A stretch of 64,000 nt of DNA from Photobacterium galatheae (GTDB taxonomy: Bacteria > Pseudomonadota > Gammaproteobacteria > Enterobacterales > Vibrionaceae). The notes under the pieces are model-generated. The model worked only from the letters and a program-made list of their open reading frames with translations. It searched no databases and was not told the origin of the DNA. Shown here piece after piece: positions 1 through 7,240 of this stretch (position 1 is its first letter; each line of letters starts with the position of its first letter). The stretch lies in contig NZ_JMIB01000002.1 in assembly GCF_000695255.1 (NCBI RefSeq), positions 1 through 64,000 on the forward strand. Direction: 5' to 3'. Both the position numbers and the translations under genes were made by a program.

Positions 1-9
1 AAACGGAAA

Positions 10-35
10 AGCCCCTGAGGATAAACTCAGGGGCT
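10..35 (-). terminator. Rho-independent terminator, minus strand
   Basis: A perfect 10-bp stem (AGCCCCTGAG / CTCAGGGGCT) with a 6-base loop. Read on the minus strand it is followed by TTTTCCGTTT, so it would stop transcripts moving leftward. It lies about 120 bases beyond the stop of the reverse-transcriptase gene and is the natural end of that transcript. Bases 36-153 between them hold no gene that I can see. Confidence 0.75.
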
Positions 36-153
36 CGGTCGCCATCAATGTGGGGAGAGTGGCAGAAGCTTGGAAGCGGTGGGAGGGGGATATATCATTG
101 TATCAAACCCTCAGCATTAAACTTTAAACATTAAAGACACTTTATTAGCATAC

Positions 154-1764
154 TTAGAACGGATTATTACCCATGGGGCGATCTCGATACAAGAAATACC
201 TAAGTTGCTCTGCAGTTAGTCGGCTAAAGTTTTGATACCTAATTTTAGGATCGTATCGTTCTAATTGAGCTGGGTCATAAAAAGAAACGTCATATTCAGA
301 TAGCGTTGAAAATCCGCCTGAATTTTCAATGTAATCAGTTCCGTCAATTGACGCAAGCCACCCCTTTCTGAGAGCCTCGTAGGCTAGAAGCCAGTTACCT
401 GTTTTTAGTTCTGATTGAGTCATCAAGCTTGACCAAAAGTCGAAACTGACATCTCTTGAAATTAATCCTCTTTGCTGGGCATCCAGTGTCAGCAAAGCAA
501 TAAAAGAGTTTTCAATATTTTTCAAACTATCAATTACATTTGAATCAAAATCAAGATTTAACAGCATCATCCCCCATATCGCCCAACAAATCTCACTTGT
601 ATGGCTTTGCCGAGAATTCTCAGTAATAATAAACTGCAATGTCTTTTTAACTTCAGAGAGTTCAATTATAATTCCGGCATTCTTATAGAACGCGATAAAA
701 TCAATTACAATTGGTAACGTGGATGGTTCTGCTATTGCCCATTGTAATAGAATACGTTGATAAAGACTGTAGTTTTCACTTTGCACGATATGAGATGAGG
801 TCCGTACAACTGCATACTTTAATATTGGTTCACTTGGCTCTTCAGATAAAAACTCCATCGTCATGTCAAAGAATGCTAATAAACTTCTTCTTTGTGCCGC
901 AGGAGTTACCATCTTGATATCAAACTTTTGAAGTTCATGCAGCCACTTAGGATCGACTTCAAGAGGTAATTCAATAATTTGTGTTTTTGATGTATTCAGC
1001 TCTAGCTCGAATGAAGCGAGTACCTCTTGAAGTGTAGATAAAATAATTTCTGCTTCTTGGAGAGTTTTGCACCCAAACTCAAAGTCATCTATATATCGAT
1101 GATAGTTAGAACCAATCCTCTCGACTAGTTGTTTATCAACTTCTGACATTATCAATTCAGCAATAGCATAAGAGGTATCAGTACCTATGGGTATGCCCTT
1201 TGTCTGTTGATCTTGACCATTTCTAATTATCGTATCAATTTTATTACCAAGGCTATTTCGAAATCTCCTTTGCATTTTAGCAACAGGTTTTGTATGTATC
1301 GCCCAAGGTATACTATGTGTATAAATTGTTGAGTAGAAGTTTGAAATATCTGCTTTCAAGATATATCTAGATGCTGTACGTGTTTTTAGTTTGGACTCTG
1401 GCAGATGCGAAAACCCTTTTTCCCACTTTAGAGCTCTAGACTTATCATCTTCAACAGGCTTACTTAAAGATTGAGAAGAACGATTATATACTTCCTCAAA
1501 CTCAGCCCAATGATCAGAAATTAACTTTGATATATGATAGTAATTTATTGGATTTGGGACGCTCAAAGGACGACGTAACTTACCTCTTCTTGCCAAATTA
1601 TACTTTGCACATTCACTTGTATATTTGGGTCCGTCGCGTCCGTAAGAAAAAGGAGATAAATCCTGAATTTCAGGGTTTAATAGAACTCTACTATAATCTT
1701 CGGTACTGAAAACACCAGGCAACTCTTGCGGAAAATAACCCTTTTTTAAAAGCTTTTCTATCAT
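154..1764 (-). CDS. Stand-alone reverse transcriptase, defence (DRT/UG) type
   Basis: The 536-residue protein carries the reverse-transcriptase palm in its first half. Motif A is KADISNFY (Asp139), motif B is GIPIGTDTS (about 190-198), and the catalytic box is YIDDFEF (Asp226, Asp227), followed by LNTSKT. Residues from about 270 to 536 form a helix-rich extension with no domain I can name. There is no maturase/HNH region of a group II intron, and I see no msr/msd-like structure of a retron. This architecture, RT plus a long unknown C-terminus beside phage-like genes, is that of the 'unknown group' or defence-associated RTs, many of which protect against phage. I cannot assign the subgroup. 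The ATG is preceded by AAGG about 11 bases upstream. Antiviral function is inference; RT identity is seen directly. Confidence 0.85.
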   Translation of the reverse strand: MIEKLLKKGYFPQELPGVFSTEDYSRVLLNPEIQDLSPFSYGRDGPKYTSECAKYNLARRGKLRRPLSVPNPINYYHISKLISDHWAEFEEVYNRSSQSLSKPVEDDKSRALKWEKGFSHLPESKLKTRTASRYILKADISNFYSTIYTHSIPWAIHTKPVAKMQRRFRNSLGNKIDTIIRNGQDQQTKGIPIGTDTSYAIAELIMSEVDKQLVERIGSNYHRYIDDFEFGCKTLQEAEIILSTLQEVLASFELELNTSKTQIIELPLEVDPKWLHELQKFDIKMVTPAAQRRSLLAFFDMTMEFLSEEPSEPILKYAVVRTSSHIVQSENYSLYQRILLQWAIAEPSTLPIVIDFIAFYKNAGIIIELSEVKKTLQFIITENSRQSHTSEICWAIWGMMLLNLDFDSNVIDSLKNIENSFIALLTLDAQQRGLISRDVSFDFWSSLMTQSELKTGNWLLAYEALRKGWLASIDGTDYIENSGGFSTLSEYDVSFYDPAQLERYDPKIRYQNFSRLTAEQLRYFLYRDRPMGNNPF

Positions 1765-1793
1765 ATCACTCGACCTTATTTCATATGGCTAAT

Positions 1794-1799
1794 ATTATA
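1794..1799 (-). promoter_or_regulatory. Possible -10 box of the reverse-transcriptase gene
   Basis: ATTATA on the plus strand reads TATAAT on the minus strand, about 30 bases upstream of the RT start codon. No convincing -35 box is seen at 17 bp. The stretch from 1765 to 1908 is very AT-rich and holds no gene. A promoter, or a short noncoding RNA partner such as some defence RTs use, could lie here, but no strong fold is visible by eye. Confidence 0.3.
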
Positions 1800-1908
1800 T
1801 TTTTACAAGCCCATACAATACCCATGATGCATACTCAATTCCTTGCACATGCTCAAATTATGCAATAAAACATAAATTTCAACCAATTTCATTACCCAAA
1901 GAGTGGTA

Positions 1909-1936
1909 AAGCAAACGCCATCTCTGGCGTTTGCTT
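1909..1936 (-). terminator. Hairpin terminator downstream of the small Cys-rich gene
   Basis: A perfect 12-bp stem (AAGCAAACGCCA / TGGCGTTTGCTT) with a 4-base loop lies 13 bases beyond the stop of the minus-strand gene at 1949-2167. The U-tract on the minus strand is weak (TTTACC), so termination efficiency is uncertain, but the position fits the end of the 2673-1949 transcript. Confidence 0.55.
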
Positions 1937-1948
1937 ACTCCGATCACA

Positions 1949-2167
1949 TCAATAGAAGCTCAGCCCCACCGGCACTTCCACCCACTGCTTACACCTGCAC
2001 AGCGCGACGCCCTCTGCGACTTTGACGCAGCGGGATCGGATGACGCCTTGGTGGGTGAAGATGCAGTGGCCGTATTCGCAGACGACGGCGGGGTACGGCC
2101 CCGACAGTTCCTGATACATGACATCGAGTCGTTTTGGTTCAAGTTCGGTAATATGAGCCTGTACCAT
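1949..2167 (-). CDS. Small cysteine-rich protein (intact copy)
   Basis: A 72-residue soluble protein with a CEYGHC pair near residue 30 and a CRC pair near residue 57, four or five cysteines spaced like a small zinc-binding knuckle. I do not recognise a named family. Its start overlaps the stop of the upstream gene (TAATG), so the two are probably translationally coupled. A damaged paralogue sits about 2.3 kb away at 4309-4478 on the same strand, sharing the CEYGH/CECGH core and the CRCKQWVEVP-type end at DNA level. Two copies in one island suggest an accessory phage or satellite gene. Zinc binding is inferred from cysteine spacing only. Confidence 0.6.
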   Translation of the reverse strand: MVQAHITELEPKRLDVMYQELSGPYPAVVCEYGHCIFTHQGVIRSRCVKVAEGVALCRCKQWVEVPVGLSFY

Positions 2168-2379
2168 TATTCTGCCTCCATCTTGAATAAGGCGATGTCG
2201 AGTTTTTCGTAGATGGATGCAAACAGATAAAAAAGATGTTCAGCGGTGAGAGTTTCAACCGGGCCTGAGGATGCGCTGGAGATTGCGGCTAACCCGCCAA
2301 TCATTTCCCGGGCTTCGAGGACTAAGGTGTGCGGATCTTTGTTGATTGCCTGGAAAGCAGAAGCTGAATTTATAGACAT
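2167..2379 (-). CDS. Small hypothetical protein coupled to the Cys-rich gene
   Basis: A 70-residue protein, probably helical, with no transmembrane segment or motif that I recognise. The ATG at 2379 is preceded by AAGAGGAGA with good spacing. Its TAA stop shares a base with the ATG of the following gene (TAATG), typical of a two-gene unit. It lies between an Ash-like frame upstream and the Cys-rich protein downstream, an arrangement that resembles small accessory genes of P4-like satellites and prophages. Function unknown. Confidence 0.6.
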   Translation of the reverse strand: MSINSASAFQAINKDPHTLVLEAREMIGGLAAISSASSGPVETLTAEHLFYLFASIYEKLDIALFKMEAE

Positions 2380-2472
2380 AGCATGTCTCCTCTTAGATGC
2401 AATTCATGCTGCCAAATCGGAGACGCCAATACTCACGATGGTGGCAACTCGGACAGGGTTGGCGTAACCGGC

Positions 2473-2673
2473 CTAAGAGGAACCGGCGCGACCGAAGTCG
2501 CCCCTGCCCAAGCTACCATAGAGTACTGTTTTTTCCAGGTGTGCGCGAGCGCAGCCCAACAAAAAAGACGCTGAGCGCGTCTTTCGGGCTCTCTTAGTTT
2601 GCTGGACGCCAATCCAGATAACAGATTTTGCTGTTATGAATATGAGCTTAACTGCGCATTTTGGGGGTGTCAA
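2473..2673 (-). CDS. Ash-like phage protein, partial or with unclear start
   Basis: The 66-codon frame contains SASFLLGCARAHLEKTVLYG, which I recognise from the Phage_ASH / Icd-like family found in P4-type satellites and many enterobacterial and Vibrio prophages. The frame opens with TTG inside a TTGACA box, which is not a credible start, and no internal Met exists, so the true start is unclear or the gene is a remnant. A second frame starting inside it (MVAWAGATSVAP...) also matches the C-terminal style of this family, so a frameshift is possible. The rest of 2380-2784 holds no other gene. The match is from memory, not a search. Confidence 0.45.
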   Translation of the reverse strand: MTPPKCAVKLIFITAKSVIWIGVQQTKRARKTRSASFLLGCARAHLEKTVLYGSLGRGDFGRAGSS

Positions 2674-2721
2674 GGTTGAACGACAACGAAGATCACTTTA
2701 CTTGGCAATCAATAAACTCCG

Positions 2722-2750
2722 TTGTCACTCCATAAAATATCCACTAAAAT
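2722..2750 (+). promoter_or_regulatory. Sigma-70-type promoter for the 2785 gene
   Basis: TTGTCA (2722-2727), a 17-bp spacer and TAAAAT (2745-2750) form a near-consensus promoter. Transcription would begin near 2757, leaving a short leader with a GAGGAG ribosome site before the ATG at 2785. This placement also argues against the longer reading frame that opens at 2722. Confidence 0.6.
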
Positions 2751-2784
2751 TGGCATAGCTACGGATATTAAGAGGAGTAGCACT

Positions 2785-3051
2785 ATGTCTCCAAAAACTG
2801 AAGTTCGTGTTTCTGTTGACTCTGAATTCCTGAGTACACTTCAGAAAAGATTAAATGTGTCTAAATCAACTGACTTAACCAGACTTGCCCTTACTCTGCT
2901 TGACTGGGCATCAGAAGAAGTGAGCCATGATAGGACAATTTTATCAGCAACAAAACAAGGCAAAGATGTCCATCGATTAGTCATGACAGAACTATCAAAC
3001 ATCAAGAAGGCAAAAGAAGAAAAGCCAACAAGGGAACCAAATGCCGGATGA
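2785..3051 (+). CDS. Small regulator-like protein, possible ribbon-helix-helix
   Basis: An 88-residue protein. The first 40 residues (KTEVRVSVDSEFLSTLQ...) alternate a short beta-like strand with two helices, the pattern of a ribbon-helix-helix or Arc-like DNA-binding fold, though this is judged by eye. The C-terminus is highly charged (KKAKEEKPTREP). The ATG at 2785 is chosen over the upstream in-frame TTG because AAGAGGAG sits 8-9 bases before it. The gene overlaps the following membrane-protein gene by 11 bases, so the two are one operon. It might regulate its partner or form a two-part system with it. Function not known. Confidence 0.6.
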   Translation: MSPKTEVRVSVDSEFLSTLQKRLNVSKSTDLTRLALTLLDWASEEVSHDRTILSATKQGKDVHRLVMTELSNIKKAKEEKPTREPNAG

Positions 3052-3454
3052 TCTAGATTTGCAAAATGCAAAGGAAACAACCCCTAATATTGCCCCAGTT
3101 AGTGAACCAGAGCCTTTGACAGGTAAAGAAAAAGCCGGTGTGTCACTTACCTGGGGCATCATCGGGGTGTTGGTTGGATTTCTAGTAGTCATCCTAATCA
3201 TTTTCACGTGGGGTGAATCCAGATACTTTAATGCGTTTGATCAGTTAGAAACGATAAAGGCAACAAGCCAAGCACTAACTACAGAGCAACTCCAAAAGAT
3301 CGATGCCCTTTCAACTTCTTATGCTACTCAAAGAACTGAGTTTCGGGCTTTTTGGTTCGATACTCTTCAGCTTATTTTGTTAAATGTTCTATTCCCAACG
3401 TTAACCGCGTTACTTGGTTACGTCTTTGGAACAAGCAAAAATAACAACTCTTAG
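3041..3454 (+). CDS. Two-helix membrane protein, unknown function
   Basis: A 137-residue protein with a polar N-terminus, a strong transmembrane helix at about 37-57 (SLTWGIIGVLVGFLVVILII), a middle soluble segment of about 50 residues that is probably helical, and a second hydrophobic helix at about 107-127. The start lies inside the upstream gene and is preceded by AAGGGA. A small DNA-binding-like protein coupled to a two-helix membrane protein beside an RT and phage genes could be an accessory defence pair or toxin module, but nothing in the sequence proves that. Confidence 0.6.
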   Translation: MPDDLDLQNAKETTPNIAPVSEPEPLTGKEKAGVSLTWGIIGVLVGFLVVILIIFTWGESRYFNAFDQLETIKATSQALTTEQLQKIDALSTSYATQRTEFRAFWFDTLQLILLNVLFPTLTALLGYVFGTSKNNNS

Positions 3455-3466
3455 TTCATTCAATCA

Positions 3467-3499
3467 AAAGGAAGCCTGAGCTACTCTCAGGTTTCCTTT
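3467..3499. terminator. Bidirectional terminator between convergent genes
   Basis: A 14-bp stem (AAAGGAAGCCTGAG / CTCAGGTTTCCTTT, one G-U pair) with a 5-base loop. T-runs are present for both directions (TTTC on plus, TTTTGATT on minus). It ends the plus-strand pair (2785-3454) and the minus-strand genes (4149-3499) at once. Confidence 0.75.
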
Positions 3500-3645
3500 C
3501 ACATCTTCGCTAAATGTACCCGGCCTCGTTTCAAAGTCCTTGCCGCAAGCGAATTCAACTGTTTTGTTCGAACTTGTTCTGCAAAACGGGCAGCATTAAC
3601 ATCACTTAATTGAGTTTTACCAAAAGAACTCGATTTGATAGTCAT
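3499..3645 (-). CDS. 48-residue basic small protein
   Basis: An open frame of 48 codons starting at an ATG three bases after the stop of the 4149-3649 gene, within GTAGGAGATG, and ending exactly at the edge of the bidirectional terminator. The product is basic with an Arg/Lys-rich C-terminus (ARTLKRGRVHLAK) and no hydrophobic segment. The tight fit between the upstream stop and the terminator argues for a real coupled gene, although the purine-rich box has almost no spacing to the ATG. No family recognised. Confidence 0.45.
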   Translation of the reverse strand: MTIKSSSFGKTQLSDVNAARFAEQVRTKQLNSLAARTLKRGRVHLAKM

Positions 3646-3648
3646 CTC

Positions 3649-4149
3649 CTACCCCATGTCGAAACACATACATTTCATAGCTCTTAAGGTTATCTTTATG
3701 GTAATTGTATTCGATTTCGCTCTCAAACACCGACATATAGCTAATAAACGTTCATGCAGCATATCTACTTCAGACGTATTATCTTTACAAGACAATATCT
3801 CTCCGATGAGAGCGCTTAATCCAGAGCGCATTAAGCACCCTAATATTGGGTCACCAAAAATAAGAGGTGGCATATTTTCTATAAATTGTTCAGCTTGGCT
3901 TTCCCCTTGAAATAATTCAGTGATTGGTATAAATTTTGTTGCCCAACCATGTTCTGTCAATAAATCTATTACAATGCAAACAGACTCCTCCATCAATATA
4001 ATTTTAACTATAGCTTCAACGGTTCCACCTTCAGGACTTTTAATTGCCTTCAAAATAAATTCAGCCTCACCATTAATCAAATTTTCATTATTCCATCTAA
4101 TCTGAAATTCATATTCCCTCCCGTTAACATCTTTAATTATCTTGATCAT
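3649..4149 (-). CDS. Hypothetical protein, 166 aa
   Basis: A soluble protein with alternating beta and helix character, opening MIKIIKDVNGREYEFQIRW. No catalytic motif is evident. The ATG at 4149 is chosen over an in-frame one eight codons upstream because GAGGTTCCTT precedes it at normal distance. Three cysteines and two methionines cluster in the last 30 residues (CRCL, MKCMC). The gene is AT-rich like the rest of the island and probably co-transcribed with the 48-residue gene just downstream. Function unknown. Confidence 0.6.
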   Translation of the reverse strand: MIKIIKDVNGREYEFQIRWNNENLINGEAEFILKAIKSPEGGTVEAIVKIILMEESVCIVIDLLTEHGWATKFIPITELFQGESQAEQFIENMPPLIFGDPILGCLMRSGLSALIGEILSCKDNTSEVDMLHERLLAICRCLRAKSNTITIKITLRAMKCMCFDMG

Positions 4150-4308
4150 AAGGAACCTCACAGAAATTTTCACATACAGTGTAATCTATATTATTCAGGC
4201 ACAACGTCTTAAAGGTCAGATCAAGAAATGAAACCTGCCATAGGAGCAGACTTGAGATATAAAAGGAATATAATATTATCTTTAATCAACATTCTTTCCT
4301 GTTTACAG

Positions 4309-4478
4309 GCACTTCCACCCACCGCTTACAACGGCACAAGGCTATCCCCTCGCGATTTTCACGCAGCAGGACGGATCACGCCTTTGCTGTCGCAGATGCG
4401 GTGGCCGCATTCGCAGACAACTTCATTCACAATGGGTTTCGCTGAGTGGAACTGAGGGAGTTGTTGTGCGGTATTCAT
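4309..4478 (-). pseudogene. Broken paralogue of the small Cys-rich protein
   Basis: The minus strand opens with a clean AGGAG site and ATG at 4478 and reads MNTAQQLP...VVCECGHRICDSKGVIRPAA before a stop at 4359, 39 residues. Comparing the DNA with the intact gene at 1949-2167 shows the match continuing past that stop through the CRCK and WVEVP region, with about one base missing on each side of the TGCGT core. Two small indels have therefore broken the C-terminal half, which held two of the cysteines. It could be a dead copy or a naturally shortened one. Confidence 0.6.
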
Positions 4479-4559
4479 GATTTGCTCCTAGCTTTCTGCC
4501 GTTCGTCTGCACTGGCTTGTACTGTTGTCGCTCATCATATCCAAGCTACATAGGCAAAA

Positions 4560-4920
4560 TTGCCCAATTTTTCAGCAGAATCAGAGGGTCTCGGTGTCGA
4601 TGCCTTTGTGCTTCAGCAATGGTGCTGACAATGGCTTCAGATGCTTCCAGGGGGTGGCGATCATGTTCTCTTTCAGTGGCCCTGTTGCAGGGCTGCAACT
4701 TTTTTGACGTGGCCCAGCACGGCCTTCTGCCCTTCCCGGCTCTGGCCTTTCAGCCAGCTGATGCGGTCAGTCTGGCTGATTCGGTCTTCCTTTGTCACTT
4801 CGTCTACAAACACCACCTGCTCATAACTGAGGGTATTGGGGTGTGCTGCGCACGGCCAGCACGGCTTCATCAATGGATTTGCTGACGGTGGCGGTCGCAA
4901 CTGTGGTGCTGAATATGATG
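4560..4920 (-). pseudogene. Degenerate coding debris
   Basis: The minus strand shows coding-like pieces in different frames: a piece ending ...SKSIDEAVLAVRSTPQYPQL, then SYEQVVFVDEVTKEDRISQTD in another frame (within 4673-4900), then NMIATPWKHLKPLSAPLLKH in a third. None makes a complete gene. The pattern suits an old accessory gene broken by frameshifts. I do not recognise the parent family. Higher GC than the neighbouring genes suggests a separate origin. Confidence 0.3.
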
Positions 4921-4960
4921 ATTTTGATGCTGGAGCGTATCACGCAAAGGAATGAATATT

Positions 4961-5227
4961 TCATTTAAATACAAATCTTATAACTAAGAATAATAGCAAT
5001 AAATGTAATGACATTGGCCATAGTGCCACAAAACTTTGGAAAGCCAAAACAATCGCCGCGATTATAGCGAAAGGTGCAATGACCCATAATAAAGCAATGA
5101 ATGCCTTTCGTAATCGACCTGTTGCGGAATCAATGATGACATTAACTAACCAAATGATCCCAAATAATATAACAAAGAAAATGATTGTTACGAAAAATTT
5201 AAAGTCAGCAGAAAAATCAAAAGGCAT
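4961..5227 (-). CDS. Small integral membrane protein, 88 aa
   Basis: Three hydrophobic helices are visible at about residues 10-30, 43-63 and 66-86, separated by short basic loops (RLRK), so almost the whole protein is membrane-embedded. GGGAG precedes the ATG at 5227 at good distance. No family recognised. It is the last gene of the AT-rich island before the regulator and polysaccharide locus. Confidence 0.55.
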   Translation of the reverse strand: MPFDFSADFKFFVTIIFFVILFGIIWLVNVIIDSATGRLRKAFIALLWVIAPFAIIAAIVLAFQSFVALWPMSLHLLLLFLVIRFVFK

Positions 5228-5778
5228 AAAACACTCCCAAAATGAATCATTTTTTATAAAATATCGTGTACAATGACCACAAGTTACTTACTTGCTTTTA
5301 AAATTAATTAACTTGCATAAACCCCAAAATAAAACACTATTCTCACCTTCTCATTCCTTCATTGATTACACATTTATCTTGGGCTAAATATTCTCTCATC
5401 ATGAGTGATGTGACTTGTCTTCACTCAAGTGATGCGCTTAAAGAACCATCTTTATTTAAACGTATAAACAATCTTATTCATTATGAAACTCAATTTATAA
5501 CGATTCACTCTAAAAAAACAAGCAAAAGTTCTACATTGCTTCACTCTTTGACCCAATTCCGTGCTAATTGCCCTCAGAAAAACAACACAAACATCTTTAG
5601 AATGCGAAGAAAAATACCTTCAGGAGATAAAAATCACTCAGTTAACCTCGACATTCAACTCACAAAATTCATATATCAACCCACTCTCACCATGCAATCA
5701 AATATGATTTTGAGTTACATTTGTACCAAACTGAACACAGTGATTTTCATACACATGACACCCATAGGATGATATCCA
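5228..5778. other. AT-rich intergenic stretch before the syp region
   Basis: About 550 bases with no convincing gene. A 136-codon open frame on the plus strand (5362-5772) has no ribosome site and an unnatural composition, so I treat it as chance. A loose inverted repeat (GAGTGA 5403-5408 / TCACTC 5421-5426) is present. Base composition rises in GC after this stretch, so it may mark the right edge of the accessory island. No att-like duplication was found by eye. Confidence 0.4.
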
Positions 5779-6585
5779 GTGAGAACCTTTGAACATCGCC
5801 TTCGTTTTATTCAGCAAGACCGGACCCAGTCAAACTGGGCAGAAAGCTTTGGGTTGTCTGAGCGCGAATTTGCAGCCATATTCACCGGCCAGTTTCCTGA
5901 TACAGCGTCCCTTCAACTGCTTCGCCGGGTTGAAAACGCAAATCTGAACTGGTTACTGACGAATGATGGCGAACCCTTTTTCGTCAACCATCACCTCTCA
6001 AGAGAAGCGTTTGCGAATAAGATTCAGGCGAAATTGGCATACAAACCCTGGCAGGTGTATTTGTGCTCACTGGCAGAGCAAACAATGCTGCTCCTCACCC
6101 ACCCGGCTCAGATTGAACACAAGGGCAAGACAGTCGATTATCAGCAACTTGAAATTCATGTCGGTCCGAACACTCAAGCGCTGGCCGACACGCTCCGTCC
6201 GTCAGCAGAAAAAGGACAAGTCCTTGTCCCGCAGTTCAATACAACCGAGAAAAAGTCGATTGCAGGCGGCCAGCTTGGCACCTACGGGCTAATGCGAAAT
6301 CGCGCCATGATAAAGACCGAGTGTCATGTGGCCGAACCTGACTCCCTGCATTTTCCGGACAAGCACGCAGCAAAAAATCAAGTAGACACGATTTTATTGC
6401 AAACACTCATAAAACTGCTTGAGCAGTATCTTGCTGAATCTGATGAGGTGCTGAGTGGTGAAAGCAGAGCCAAAATTATTTCAATACTTTACGGCTTTAC
6501 AGGCAAGATGAAAATGACGGCCACAGACCTGACACCCGAACTGATCCAAACTGCAATCAAGATCATGCATGAGCAGAATCAATAA
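5779..6585 (+). CDS. CI-repressor-like HTH regulator upstream of the syp locus
   Basis: A 268-residue protein. Residues 1-70 resemble the helix-turn-helix region of phage CI-type repressors, including the typical NWLLTNDGEPF close of that domain. The remaining 200 residues are not an S24 peptidase that I can recognise: no Ser-Lys pair stands out, and the C-terminus (about 195-268) is helical. The start is GTG with AGGAT upstream. It reads toward the syp operon and is separated from it by 306 bases holding the regulatory sites. Because sypG is missing from the locus, this gene is a candidate local regulator, but that is inference. Confidence 0.65.
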   Translation: MRTFEHRLRFIQQDRTQSNWAESFGLSEREFAAIFTGQFPDTASLQLLRRVENANLNWLLTNDGEPFFVNHHLSREAFANKIQAKLAYKPWQVYLCSLAEQTMLLLTHPAQIEHKGKTVDYQQLEIHVGPNTQALADTLRPSAEKGQVLVPQFNTTEKKSIAGGQLGTYGLMRNRAMIKTECHVAEPDSLHFPDKHAAKNQVDTILLQTLIKLLEQYLAESDEVLSGESRAKIISILYGFTGKMKMTATDLTPELIQTAIKIMHEQNQ

Positions 6586-6661
6586 GCCGTTTCCTGTGAT
6601 CGCGCAGGCAATCCCTTCATTCATGAACGCAGCTTTTTGCTGACTTGCTAAGTCGCTGATC

Positions 6662-6698
6662 TTGATTCGAAATGCAACTTGATTCGCAAAATGCAAAC
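6662..6698 (+). promoter_or_regulatory. Enhancer-like motif upstream of sypA
   Basis: Two adjacent copies of a motif: TTGATTCGAAATGCAACT (6662-6679) and TTGATTCGCAAAATGCAAAC (6679-6698). The second contains TTCGCAAAATGCAAA, one mismatch from the SypG activator site I recall from V. fischeri (TTCTCANNNTGMDWN). It lies about 100 bases upstream of the -24/-12 element. The consensus is from memory. Confidence 0.5.
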
Positions 6699-6794
6699 CC
6701 TCGTCTTTCCCAATCTGTCCTCTCTTTTCATTGAATTCAGGAACCCGGCTGCCATCCGGCTTTCGGTGCCTCTTCTCTGTGAATCATGACGCAT

Positions 6795-6810
6795 TGGCAT
6801 ACTTCCTGCC
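6795..6810 (+). promoter_or_regulatory. Sigma-54 promoter of sypA
   Basis: TGGCAT-N5-CTGCC keeps the invariant GG and GC twelve bases apart, with three mismatches to TGGCAC-N5-TTGCA. It lies 82 bases before the sypA ATG, and V. fischeri sypA is also sigma-54 dependent. Confidence 0.5.
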
Positions 6811-6891
6811 TGAGCATTTTCGAGCAAATTTCATATTTTGATTTCAATGTATTGCATTCACTGTAATGCTCAGACCGTGTCGGGAGTCGTT

Positions 6892-7224
6892 ATGAAGCTG
6901 GAATATATTCAGGGGAAAGACAGTCAGATCACAATTGTTATTCAGGGCGAAATGGATGCAGAGGGCTGCCGGGATATCCAGCCTTATCTGGACCAGATCA
7001 TTACGCAGGAAAAAGGGCCGGAAATCACCATGGATTTCAACCAGGTACCCTTTATTGATTCGTCCGGCATTGGTGCCATTGTTTATCTCTACAAGCGGCT
7101 TCGCGAACAGCATTGTACGCTTTCGCTGAATCAGGTTCATGGCCAGCCTTTGGAACTGCTGAAGCTGCTCAGAATCGATCAGGCAATTTCAATCAACCCG
7201 TATGCCCCGGTTACAGAAAAATAA
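6892..7224 (+). CDS. sypA: SypA-like STAS-domain anti-sigma-antagonist-type regulator
   Basis: A 110-residue single STAS domain of the SpoIIAA/RsbV type. The phosphorylation loop reads FIDSSGIGA with Ser57 as the expected phospho-acceptor. In V. fischeri, SypA promotes biofilm formation when unphosphorylated, and SypE controls its phosphorylation state. The same partner, a kinase/REC/PP2C protein, is encoded 3.7 kb downstream here. The ATG at 6892 has CGGGAG six bases before it; an in-frame start at 6838 has no ribosome site. First gene of the operon, followed by sypB after 16 bases. Confidence 0.85.
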   Translation: MKLEYIQGKDSQITIVIQGEMDAEGCRDIQPYLDQIITQEKGPEITMDFNQVPFIDSSGIGAIVYLYKRLREQHCTLSLNQVHGQPLELLKLLRIDQAISINPYAPVTEK

Positions 7225-7240
7225 TCTCAGGGAATTGCCC

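Noticed and set aside
1765..1908. Retron msr/msd RNA next to the reverse transcriptase
   Set aside because: No inverted repeats a1/a2 or long stem-loops of the retron type are visible, and the RT has YIDD with a long C-terminus unlike retron RTs.
5362..5772. 136-codon plus-strand frame before the CI-like regulator
   Set aside because: No ribosome site, Asn/Ser/Thr-rich chance composition, no recognisable pattern.
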